NCBI GenBank assembly: GCA_035606695.1
Contig: DATNEW010000043.1
Location: 1 to 64,000 of the forward strand
Length of the DNA stretch: 64,000 nt
Source of the DNA: Gemmatimonadaceae bacterium
GTDB taxonomy: Bacteria > Gemmatimonadota > Gemmatimonadetes > Gemmatimonadales > Gemmatimonadaceae
Direction: 5' to 3'
Positions 56,581 through 64,000 of the stretch are shown here, in pieces. Positions within the stretch are counted from its first letter, which is position 1, and each line of letters starts with the position of its first letter. Below the pieces are notes generated by a model. The model saw nothing but the letters and a program-made list of their open reading frames with translations. It searched no databases and was not told the DNA's origin. The translations under genes and the position numbers were made by a program.

Positions 56581-57165
56581 ATGCGCACGCTTTCACTGTC
56601 GACCGCCCTGCTGCTCGCTCCGGCTCTCGCCTTCGCCCAGGAAGGGCAGGCCGCGCCACAGCCCGGCCTGATCAACATCCAGTTCAACCTGATGTTCTGG
56701 ACGCTGGTGATCTTCGGGCTGCTCTACTTCATCCTCAAGAAGTTTGCGTTCGGCCCGATCACCGCGGCCGTCGACGCGCGCGAGAAAGCGCTCGAGGAGC
56801 TCATCGAAGGCGCGAAGCGGGATCGCGAAGCCGCGGCGCAACTCGTGCGCGAGCATCAAGCGGCGATCGAAGCCGCGCGTAACGACGCCCAGCGCCTCAT
56901 CGGCGAAGGCCGCGCCACCGCCGAGAAGATGCGGTCGGACCTCCTAGAGCAGACGCGCAAGGAGCAGCAGGACATGCTCGAGCGCGCCCGCCGCGAAATC
57001 GAAACCGAGAAGGATCGCGCGATCGCCCAGCTGCGTCGCGAAGCGGTCGAGCTGGCGCTCGCGGGCGCGAGCAAAGTCATCGAGCAGAACCTCCAGTCCG
57101 ACGCCAACCGCAAGCTCGTCGAAGGCTACCTCGCGTCCATCGGCTCGCTCAAGGTCACCCAGTAA
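56581..57165 (+). CDS. atpF: ATP synthase F0 subunit b
   Basis: 194 residues from ATG 56581 (200 if ATG 56563 is used). A clear signal peptide (LSLSTALLLAPALAFAQ) precedes the membrane helix (NLMFWTLVIFGLLYFILKKF) and the long coiled coil (LDAREKALEELIEGAKRDRE-type stator stalk) to the C-terminus. The extra signal sequence is unusual compared with E. coli AtpF. It overlaps atpH at TAATG. Confidence 0.94.
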   Translation: MRTLSLSTALLLAPALAFAQEGQAAPQPGLINIQFNLMFWTLVIFGLLYFILKKFAFGPITAAVDAREKALEELIEGAKRDREAAAQLVREHQAAIEAARNDAQRLIGEGRATAEKMRSDLLEQTRKEQQDMLERARREIETEKDRAIAQLRREAVELALAGASKVIEQNLQSDANRKLVEGYLASIGSLKVTQ

Positions 57166-57707
57166 TGCGCGAAACCACGATCGCCCGGAACTACGCCGAG
57201 GCGCTCCTCGAGCTCGCCCGGAGCGCGAACGACCTGCGCGGCTGGGGCGAGATGATCGACAGCGTGGCGAACGGCATCGAGTCCGATCGCCGCCTGCGCG
57301 TGTTCCTCGAGTCGCCGCGCGTGAGCGCGCAGCAGAAGAACGAGATCTTCCAGAAAGCGTACGGCAACTCGCTGCCGCGAAACTTCGTGCGCTTCCTGCA
57401 AGCGCTCGTGAACAACCGGCGTCAGATGCTGATCCCGGTGATTGCTCACGAGTATCACGATCTCGTCGACCAGGTCGAAGGCCGCCTGCACGCGTCCGTC
57501 ACGGTCGCGCGTGAAGCGGACGACAACGACCGCCACGTCATCACGCAGCAGCTCTCGCGCGCGCTGGGCAAGGATGTCGTGCCGCACTTCCACGTGAATC
57601 CGTCGATCCTCGGCGGCGTCGTGGTCCGCGTGGGTGATACGGTGCTCGACGGCTCCGTGCGTCGCCGGTTGTCGACCCTTCGTTCGAAAATGCTCGGGAC
57701 GCGCTAG
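57165..57707 (+). CDS. atpH: ATP synthase F1 subunit delta
   Basis: 180 residues. NYAEALLELARSANDL and the C-terminal HVNPSILGGVVVRVGDTVLD with GSVRRRLSTLR match OSCP/delta. It caps the F1 head and binds subunit b. It should be followed by atpA, but the next gene is vapC on the other strand, and the two stop codons share CTAG. The catalytic subunits must therefore be encoded elsewhere. Confidence 0.95.
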   Translation: MRETTIARNYAEALLELARSANDLRGWGEMIDSVANGIESDRRLRVFLESPRVSAQQKNEIFQKAYGNSLPRNFVRFLQALVNNRRQMLIPVIAHEYHDLVDQVEGRLHASVTVAREADDNDRHVITQQLSRALGKDVVPHFHVNPSILGGVVVRVGDTVLDGSVRRRLSTLRSKMLGTR

Positions 57708-58069
57708 CTCGCCCGGTAGGAGATCGAAAACCCTTCGGCCACGCGCGCCATTCGCTGATCGAGCGTCCACAGTCGCGCGCGGCCGAGCAGGCAGCCGGCG
57801 AGAATCTGCGCGTCGGTCCAGCCGATGCCGCGGCCCATGAGCTTTCTCCGATCGATGAGGTGCATCACCTCGTCGAATGACGCGACCGGAACACGCGGCA
57901 GCGCCGCCAACAGATTGAGGACGTGCGCGCGGTGTTTGAGCCCCCCGCACGCGAGCTCGCCGACGACGCAGTCGTGGACCGCGATCACGCCGTCGTCGAG
58001 GCGCCGACCGAACGGCTCGTAGCCGCGACGCAGATGATCGATCCAGACCGACGTGTCGGCGACGATCAC
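57704..58069 (-). CDS. vapC: PIN-domain toxin VapC
   Basis: 121 residues. Acidic active site: Asp in VADTSVWIDHL, Glu in VVGELACGG, and Asp in GIGWTDAQILAG and LWTLDQRM. A ribonuclease toxin expected to cleave tRNA or rRNA. It overlaps the antitoxin by 4 bases. Its stop codon shares CTAG with the atpH stop. Confidence 0.93.
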   Translation of the reverse strand: MIVADTSVWIDHLRRGYEPFGRRLDDGVIAVHDCVVGELACGGLKHRAHVLNLLAALPRVPVASFDEVMHLIDRRKLMGRGIGWTDAQILAGCLLGRARLWTLDQRMARVAEGFSISYRAS

Positions 58070-58278
58070 CTGCGCGGCTCGGCCACCGCGGCCACTCTGC
58101 GGCGCGGGATGTCCTCGAGATCCGGGTCGGACCCGCCCAGCGCCGCCAGGCGCCGCGCGCTTTCGCGCGCGATGAGGGCGCGCAGCCCGTCGTGTACGAG
58201 CGCCGTCTTCTCGGTAATCCCGGTCAGCGTGGACGCCTTCGCGACCAGCTCATCGTCTAGAATCATGGTGGTCCTCAT
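58066..58278 (-). CDS. vapB: Antitoxin VapB (type II)
   Basis: 70 residues starting MRTTMILDDELVAKASTLTG, then ITEKTALVHDGLRALI, a ribbon-helix-helix DNA-binding domain followed by a C-terminal toxin-binding tail (DLEDIPRRR). The start at 58278 is chosen over the upstream ATG codons, which lie in the operator repeats. Confidence 0.9.
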   Translation of the reverse strand: MRTTMILDDELVAKASTLTGITEKTALVHDGLRALIARESARRLAALGGSDPDLEDIPRRRVAAVAEPRR

Positions 58279-58309
58279 GCATATGAATATGCACGCAAGA
58301 TGCATATGA
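58277..58309. promoter_or_regulatory. Likely VapB operator repeats
   Basis: ATGCATATGA occurs twice (58277-58286 and 58300-58309). GCATAT-GA-ATATGC (58279-58292) is a palindrome. The sites overlap the vapB start, as expected for autoregulation. Confidence 0.6.
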
Positions 58310-58481
58310 CGCAAGGTGCTACGGTACAGTGCGGTCGTGGCGCCGACTGGCCATCACCGAATTCGTGCGAGGCTGACCGATCCCGCGCGCGCCAACGCCG
58401 GTTCCACCAATACCGTATACCTAGATTGAAGCAATCCCCACCAATCCGTACCTCGCAGCCCCCAAAAAAGTGGAGTCTCGC

Positions 58482-61172
58482 ATGACCCGCTTCTCCCCCA
58501 CGCTTCGGCGCGCGTTTTTCGGCGGAGCCGGCGCGCTCGCCATCGCCCTTCCCGTCACCCTCGCGGCGCAGAACGTCGTTCAGCAGGGTTGGAATCCAAA
58601 GGAAATCCTCGCCAACGACAAGTATGTGAAGCCGCCCGAAGTCGTCACGCGCATCGTGACGGCGTCGCGGAACGCGGTGTCGTTCACGAATCCCAGCCCG
58701 GATCATCGCTATTTCCTGAAGGCCGAAAGCGAGGGTCTGTCGACGATCGAGCTGTTCGGCAAGCCGCACTACCGGCTGTCGACGGGGTTCGAGGTGGACT
58801 TCAAGGCCAATCGCGCGCGGGCGTTGACGACCCGCGGCAGCGTCGGCCTCACGCTGCTCGATCCGAACACCGGTGCCTCGCGCGCGATCGAAACGCCCAA
58901 GGGCGCGATCGTGAACGGCGCGATCTGGTCGCCCGACGGCAAGTCGATCGCGTACATCGCGTCATTCGACGCTTCGACGCAGATCTACGTCGCGGACGTC
59001 GCGACGGGCAAGTCGGTGCAGGTCTCGACCAAGCCGCTGCTCGCGACGCGCGTGACGACGATCGACTGGACTGACAACGGCAAAGGCATCGCGACGGTGT
59101 TGATTCCAGAGAATCGCGGCCCCGAGCCGAAGGAGCCGCCGGTCGCGACCGGTCCGCTCATTCGCTTCAGTTCCGCGGACACGGCGAAGGTGAATCGCAA
59201 TTATCAGAGTTTGCTGCAGGATCAGACGGACTTCGACCTCGTCGACTACTACACCAACGGCCAGCTCGCCGTGATCGACGTGAAGACGAAGGCGATCAAG
59301 AAGATCGGCGCGCCCGCGTTGATCACGGACGTGAATGCGTCGCCGGACGGCCAGTACTTCCGCGTCACGCTGCAGTCCAAGCCGTACTCATTCCTGGTGC
59401 CGGTCTCGAACTTCGGCACGGTCGAACAGCTGTGGGACGCGAACGGCAAGGTGATCGCGACGCTCGCCAAGCGCGCGCTCAATGACGGTCAGCGCAACAT
59501 CACCGACTCGGCGCGCGCCGCGGGTGGCGGGCGTGGCGGCGTTGCCGCCGACACGGGCAAGCGTGACATCCAGTGGAATCCGATGGGCGCGGGCCTCGTG
59601 TATCTCGAGGGCGAGCGTGCGGCGGGCAACGGCGGCGGTGCCAACGGCGCACGTGGTGGCCGAGGGGGACGTGGGCAGGGCGGTCAGGGTGGCGCGGCGT
59701 TGGGCAAGGATCGCGTCTACCTCTGGACGCCGCCCTTCGGCGCGAGCGACGCGAAGCAGGTGTTCGAGGCGAACGGCCGCATCACGTCGGCGCTGTTCAG
59801 CCCCGACGGCAAGATGTTGTTCGTCAACGAAGGGAACAATCTGTACGCCGTGAAGCTCGATGATCCGTCGAAGCACTACGAGATCGCGCGCGGCGCGACG
59901 ATCGCGGCTGGCGGTCGTGGTCGCGGTGGATTCGCCGGCGGCGGCGGTCGCGGCGGCAATCAGAGCGATTCAGCATTCTTTAACAACCCGGGTGCGTTGC
60001 AGACCACGCGCAGCGCGAACGGTCAGACGGTCGTGCGCGTCTCGAGCGACGACAAGAGCGTCTTCCTCGAGGGCACGCAGTATTTCCGCGACTGGACCCG
60101 CCAGGCGCCGCACAACTTCGTCGATCGCGTCGATATCGAGACGGGCGCCAAGACGCGCATCTTCGAGGGCAAGGGCGACGTGCAGGAAGACGTCGTGTCG
60201 CCGGTGGACAACGATTACAACAAGGTCATCGTCAGCAAGCAGTCGCCGACGATGGTTCCGGACTCGTACCTGCGCGACCTCAAGACGGGGACCGAGACGA
60301 AGCTGACGAAGAACGTCGACTTCGCGCCGGAAGTGTCGCAGGCGATTCGCAAGCGCATCCTCGTCACGCGTCCGCGCGACGGGTACAAGTTCTTCATCGA
60401 CGTGACGCTGCCGAAGGATTATCGCGAAGGCACGCGCCTCCCGGGCATCATCTGGTTCTACCCGACGGAGTTCACGACGCAGCAGGAGTACGACCAGCGC
60501 CAGCGCACGAAGAACATCAACGCGTTCCCGAACGTGGCGGCGCGCAGTCCGGAGATCTGGGTCACGCAGGGCTACGTCGTGATTCAGCCGGTGGACATTC
60601 CGATCGTGGGCCCGCAGGGCCGCATGAACGACCACTACGTCGACGAGCTGCGCGAGGATCTCGATCTGACGATCGAGGCCGTCGACAAGGCCGGCTATCT
60701 CGATAAGGATCGCCTGGGAATCGGCGGTCACAGCTATGGCGCGTTCAGCACGATGAATGCGATGACGCATACCCCGTACTTCAAGGCGGGCATCGCGGGC
60801 GACGGCATGTACAACCGCACGTTGACGCCCAACGGGTTCCAGAACGAGCGGCGCACGATCTGGGAGGGACGCGACACGTACATCGACATGTCGCCGTTCC
60901 TGGCGGCCGATCGCTTGAGCGGCGCGGTGCTGATGTACCACTCGCTCGAGGATCAGAACAACGGCACCGACCTGACCAGCTCCGTGCGCATGATGCAGGC
61001 GCTGCAGGGCCTCGGAAAGAATGCCGCGTTGTACATGTATCCGTACGAGGATCACGGCCCGGCGACGCGCGAGACGGATCTCGATCAGTGGGCGCGGTGG
61101 ATCGCGTGGTTCGACGTGTACGTGAAGAACCCGGCGAAGAAGCCGCAGCAGGCCACCGATCTCGTGCCGTGA
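58482..61172 (+). CDS. S9-family peptidase (prolyl-oligopeptidase-like), exported
   Basis: 896 residues. Signal peptide (AGALAIALPVTLAAQ). A beta-propeller domain comes first, then an alpha/beta-hydrolase domain with Ser 751 in GGHSYGAFSTMNAMTH, Asp 824 in HSLEDQNNG and His 858 in YEDHGP. Three Gly-rich insertions (about 346-357, 383-405, 476-493, such as GGRGGRGQGGQGG) lie in the propeller and are unusual. Start ATG 58482 has GGAG 7 bases upstream. Transcribed divergently from vapBC. The substrate is unknown. Confidence 0.94.
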   Translation: MTRFSPTLRRAFFGGAGALAIALPVTLAAQNVVQQGWNPKEILANDKYVKPPEVVTRIVTASRNAVSFTNPSPDHRYFLKAESEGLSTIELFGKPHYRLSTGFEVDFKANRARALTTRGSVGLTLLDPNTGASRAIETPKGAIVNGAIWSPDGKSIAYIASFDASTQIYVADVATGKSVQVSTKPLLATRVTTIDWTDNGKGIATVLIPENRGPEPKEPPVATGPLIRFSSADTAKVNRNYQSLLQDQTDFDLVDYYTNGQLAVIDVKTKAIKKIGAPALITDVNASPDGQYFRVTLQSKPYSFLVPVSNFGTVEQLWDANGKVIATLAKRALNDGQRNITDSARAAGGGRGGVAADTGKRDIQWNPMGAGLVYLEGERAAGNGGGANGARGGRGGRGQGGQGGAALGKDRVYLWTPPFGASDAKQVFEANGRITSALFSPDGKMLFVNEGNNLYAVKLDDPSKHYEIARGATIAAGGRGRGGFAGGGGRGGNQSDSAFFNNPGALQTTRSANGQTVVRVSSDDKSVFLEGTQYFRDWTRQAPHNFVDRVDIETGAKTRIFEGKGDVQEDVVSPVDNDYNKVIVSKQSPTMVPDSYLRDLKTGTETKLTKNVDFAPEVSQAIRKRILVTRPRDGYKFFIDVTLPKDYREGTRLPGIIWFYPTEFTTQQEYDQRQRTKNINAFPNVAARSPEIWVTQGYVVIQPVDIPIVGPQGRMNDHYVDELREDLDLTIEAVDKAGYLDKDRLGIGGHSYGAFSTMNAMTHTPYFKAGIAGDGMYNRTLTPNGFQNERRTIWEGRDTYIDMSPFLAADRLSGAVLMYHSLEDQNNGTDLTSSVRMMQALQGLGKNAALYMYPYEDHGPATRETDLDQWARWIAWFDVYVKNPAKKPQQATDLVP

Positions 61173-61203
61173 GCTTTTAGAACGACACGAACTGTATGAG
61201 TTT

Positions 61204-61251
61204 GCAAACAACGCGGCCCGTGAGGTAGATCTCACGGGCCGCGTTGTTTGC
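61204..61251. terminator. Bidirectional terminator, perfect 21-bp stem
   Basis: The arms 61204-61224 and 61231-61251 pair perfectly over 21 positions around GTAGAT, between convergent genes. The outer AAACAA/TTGTTT ends serve both directions. Confidence 0.85.
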
Positions 61252-61259
61252 GTTCAGCA

Positions 61260-62306
61260 TTACTCGTACAGCCTGGGCGGCGTCAGATCGACATCGGAGA
61301 TCGCGGCGATCTGCTCGGCGTCGCGCCGCGCGTCCTCGAGCGCCGCGAGCTCGCCCTCCATGACGCGGCGCTCGCCCTCTTCATGGACGGCCATCTCGAG
61401 CGCCAGGCGCTCGGTGCTCGACAGCTTGAGCGCGCCGATGCGCCGGTACGAATTGAGCAGCGAGACGAAGCGCCCGCTCCGCCACGAGTTCTTGCGGCCT
61501 GCCGTCGCGAGGAATCCGGCAGCGTCTCCGGCATCCTCGATCTGTTGGACGGCATCCTGCACGCGGGCGTCCGATGCACCGAATCGATTCGCGCCGGAAA
61601 CGACGCGCGCGGTGGCGTGAATCGCCGCGCCGCCGCGGAACTCCACCCAGCCGCTGTCATGCGGTACCGTGACCACCGCATCATCCTCGTGGCGGCGGAG
61701 TCCGAGCTCGATGTCGTTGGCGTGTTTGGCGCGCACCTTGAGCACGCGACCTTCAAGCGACAGACGCGCGATAACGCGATCATGTTCGATGTAATCCCGC
61801 GCCGCCAGCATGCCGAGCATCGGCACGACACCCATGATCGTGGTGACGCCGGGAATGACGACGATCGAGATCGTGCCCAACGCCAGCGCGGGCGCAATCG
61901 CGGGCCCCATCGCGATACCGGAGATCGCCGCGGCGGCGAGACCGGCGCCGGCGACGTACCGGGCTTTGCGGCGCCGCGTCGCGAGCTGACGACCGTAACG
62001 CCACGCGGCGAACTCCGGACGCAGCGGTGCACCGATTCGAATGAGACCGATGCCTTCACCGATCCTCGCTAGCCCGACGTTGTCGGTGGAGACGCGAACG
62101 AATGTCGCGCGATACGCGCGCTCGCATTCCTCGATCGCCTCCCATCGCTCTTCGAGCGGCGACAGGTTCCACTGATCGCACCTCGTGCATACAACCCACA
62201 GCCGTCCCTTGGCGGCGTCGAACGCGAGCCGCCGGCCGACCGGGAAATGCTCGATGCTCTCGTTGGAGCCGAGCGATTGATTGCAGACGAGACAGGTGGA
62301 GTACAT
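61260..62306 (-). CDS. Zinc-ribbon membrane protein, unknown function
   Basis: 348 residues. An N-terminal zinc ribbon (CLVCNQSL and VCTRCDQWNLSP), then two hydrophobic segments (YVAGAGLAAAAISGIAMGPA and ISIVVIPGVTTIMGVVPMLG), a beta-rich region, and an acidic C-terminal helix (EGERRVMEGELAALEDARRD). No catalytic motif. Soil bacteria of this type carry similar unnamed proteins. The role may be in nucleic-acid or protein binding at the membrane, but this is not supported further. Confidence 0.7.
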   Translation of the reverse strand: MYSTCLVCNQSLGSNESIEHFPVGRRLAFDAAKGRLWVVCTRCDQWNLSPLEERWEAIEECERAYRATFVRVSTDNVGLARIGEGIGLIRIGAPLRPEFAAWRYGRQLATRRRKARYVAGAGLAAAAISGIAMGPAIAPALALGTISIVVIPGVTTIMGVVPMLGMLAARDYIEHDRVIARLSLEGRVLKVRAKHANDIELGLRRHEDDAVVTVPHDSGWVEFRGGAAIHATARVVSGANRFGASDARVQDAVQQIEDAGDAAGFLATAGRKNSWRSGRFVSLLNSYRRIGALKLSSTERLALEMAVHEEGERRVMEGELAALEDARRDAEQIAAISDVDLTPPRLYE

Positions 62307-62424
62307 GGGCGCCGGTGACCGTGCTCAAACACTGCGCGCAAGTCGAAGGCCGGTCCAGCACCCGAGGATTAGGATTCCGTTAGCATCGGCCCAAAAGGGC
62401 GCCAAAGCGTAATACGTTTCCACC

Positions 62425-64000
62425 ATGCTCCTGACCTTTTCTCTGTTCGCCTTGCTTCAGTTACCGCAGCAGGGCGTTCCGCAAACGAATTTCCAGGGCG
62501 CCACGACGCCGCCGTCCGGCGACACCGTCGGCTACTGGCAGCAGCGGGTGCACTACCAGATCGTCGCGACGCTGGACGAAGCGGCGACGAACCTGCACTC
62601 GACCGCGACGCTTACCTATGTGAACAACTCGCCGGACACGCTGCGCGAGATGTTCTTTCATCAATATCTCAACGCGTTTCGTCCGGGATCGAAGTGGAGC
62701 GCGGTGGACATTCGCGAGAATCGCGAGCGCTTCCAGCATCTCGGCGACCGTGACATCGGGTACGAACGGTTCACGCAGGCGCCGGTCGTCGGCGGAACGC
62801 CGGTCATCGTCGACTATCCCGGCGCGCCGGACAGTACGGTCGTGCATTTCAGACTGCCGCGGCCGCTGGCGCCGCACGACTCGCTCGTCATTCAGCTCGC
62901 GTGGGATGCGCGGCCATCTACGGTGACTCGTCGTCAGGGACGAAAGGGCCGCACGTACGATTTCGCGCAGTGGTATCCCAAGGTCGCCGTGTACGATCGA
63001 GGTGGGTGGGAACCGAATCCGCTCGTACCGGCGGGCGAGCTGTACGGCGAATATGGGACATACGAAGTGGCGATGATCGTGCGCGATGATCAAGTGATCG
63101 CGTCGACGGGCGTTCCCGTTGCCGGCGATCCAGGCTGGGCGCGTGTGTCCCGCAACGGTGCGCCGTATCTGGCCGCGAACGCCTACGGGAACGTCGGTTC
63201 GTTCGCCAGGGTGCAACCCCCGGATGGATATCGTGTCGTCACGTTTCGCGCGGAAAACGTGCACCATTTCGCGTGGAGTGCGTCGCCGGACTATCGCTAC
63301 GAGGGCGGCGTCTATGTGCGGCGCGTGCCGGCAACGCACTTCCCGACGTGGGACACCGTGGCCGTCCACGTGCTGTACAAGGCCGACGACGACACGACGT
63401 GGGGCGGTGGGCGTGCGCTCGAGCGTACGCTCTTCGCGGCGCGATGGCTCGAGTCCGTGTGGGGCCCGTACGCCTATCCGCAAATCACGAATGTGCATCG
63501 GCTCGATCCCGGCGGGACCGAGTTTCCGATGATGGTCATGAACGGCTCGGCGAGTCAGGGGCTGATTCTGCACGAGTTCGGGCACGTGTTCACCTACGGC
63601 ATTCTCGGCAACAACGAATGGCGCTCGGGGTGGATGGACGAAGGGCTCACCGATTATCAAACCGACTGGGCGCAGAAGCTCACGCCACAGGATCGCGATC
63701 GGGTGATCGAGCCGCCGCGGCTTGCCGAAGGGTACCGCGTCAACGCCGTCACGATTCCGAAAACCGACAGTTTGGGGTTGTCGGAGAATCGTCTCGAGCT
63801 GCTCGGGCGGACGCAGCCGATCGGCACACCGGCCTACGATTTCACCGAATTCGGAATCTATAATGAGATGATTTATAATCGCGCGAAGGTGATGTACGGC
63901 CAGCTGCGCGAATTGATGGGCGATAGCGTCTTCCTGCGCTTCACGCACGACTACTATGACCGGTGGGCGCTCAAGCACGTCGACGAGCGCGCCATGCGAG
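62425..64000 (+). CDS. M1-family metallopeptidase, 3' end outside window
   Basis: 525 codons are visible, the end is off the window. Signal-like N-terminus (MLLTFSLFALLQLPQQ), a beta-sandwich domain, then HEFGH (H383-H387) and, 18 residues later, Glu 406 in WMDEGLTDYQ, the HExxH-x18-E zinc site of M1 aminopeptidases. FPMMVMNG lies where the GAMEN substrate-binding motif is expected, so the exact substrate is open. It is probably periplasmic. AT-rich codons cluster at about 63849-63880. Confidence 0.92.
   Translation, partial: MLLTFSLFALLQLPQQGVPQTNFQGATTPPSGDTVGYWQQRVHYQIVATLDEAATNLHSTATLTYVNNSPDTLREMFFHQYLNAFRPGSKWSAVDIRENRERFQHLGDRDIGYERFTQAPVVGGTPVIVDYPGAPDSTVVHFRLPRPLAPHDSLVIQLAWDARPSTVTRRQGRKGRTYDFAQWYPKVAVYDRGGWEPNPLVPAGELYGEYGTYEVAMIVRDDQVIASTGVPVAGDPGWARVSRNGAPYLAANAYGNVGSFARVQPPDGYRVVTFRAENVHHFAWSASPDYRYEGGVYVRRVPATHFPTWDTVAVHVLYKADDDTTWGGGRALERTLFAARWLESVWGPYAYPQITNVHRLDPGGTEFPMMVMNGSASQGLILHEFGHVFTYGILGNNEWRSGWMDEGLTDYQTDWAQKLTPQDRDRVIEPPRLAEGYRVNAVTIPKTDSLGLSENRLELLGRTQPIGTPAYDFTEFGIYNEMIYNRAKVMYGQLRELMGDSVFLRFTHDYYDRWALKHVDERAMR

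Overview
The window is high-GC bacterial chromosome that reads as Gemmatimonadota, probably Gemmatimonadaceae. The grounds are two SusC/SusD-type outer-membrane pairs in a high-GC genome, many short lipoproteins, a large SARP/BTAD-type ATPase regulator, an S9 peptidase with glycine-rich insertions, and short GC-rich tandem repeats at gene borders. This assignment is an inference from gene content; there is no rRNA to confirm it. I found no tRNA, rRNA, insertion sequence, prophage or CRISPR array.

Layout. 1-8.4 kb: the 3' end of a type IV pilin gene with a terminator, a SusC/SusD pair, a small lipoprotein, a STAS-like protein, and three coupled minor pilin/PilX-like genes. 8.5-13.8 kb: a translationally coupled pilMNOPQ operon (pilus alignment complex and secretin). 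13.8-21.1 kb: a large surface lipoprotein, aroC-aroK (shikimate pathway), a short Smg-like protein and topA. 21.1-24.7 kb: a five-gene minus-strand operon with overlapping genes (split DUF4331, TPR lipoprotein, HupE/UreJ-type membrane protein, DUF6702-like). 24.8-30 kb: an RCC1-repeat lipoprotein, an unknown exported protein, then trmFO-xerC and a small membrane protein. 30.3-34.9 kb: the second SusC/SusD pair. 35.0-39.3 kb: hslV-hslU, argF, a peroxiredoxin gene interrupted by an in-frame TGA exactly at the peroxidatic cysteine codon (a candidate selenoprotein), and a pyridoxamine-phosphate-oxidase-like protein. 39.4-46.8 kb: a zinc metalloprotease lipoprotein, gcvT, mogA, a sigma-54 activator with a degenerate receiver, and a two-domain unknown. 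47.3-51.8 kb: an HD-GYP protein and a SARP/AAA regulator, with lower GC than their surroundings. 52.1-54.1 kb: a MoxR ATPase with a 55-residue membrane protein, and a BsuPI-domain lipoprotein. 54.3-57.7 kb: an ATP synthase operon that stops at atpH (atpZ-like, atpI-like, B, E, F, H), followed by convergent vapBC. 58.5-64 kb: an S9 peptidase, a zinc-ribbon membrane protein and the 5' part of an M1 peptidase.

The backbone contains topA, trmFO, xerC, hslV and hslU in the order known from Firmicutes and others, with two accessory blocks (21-27 kb and 29.6-34.9 kb) between them. Short tandem repeats of 7, 8 and 9 bp occur at many gene borders and have entered the coding regions of hslU and pilQ.

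The strongest lead is the candidate selenocysteine peroxiredoxin at 38.1-38.6 kb, with two hairpins just after the UGA. Next are the six consecutive hairpins between atpB and atpE, the tandem-repeat family, and the split DUF4331 operon.
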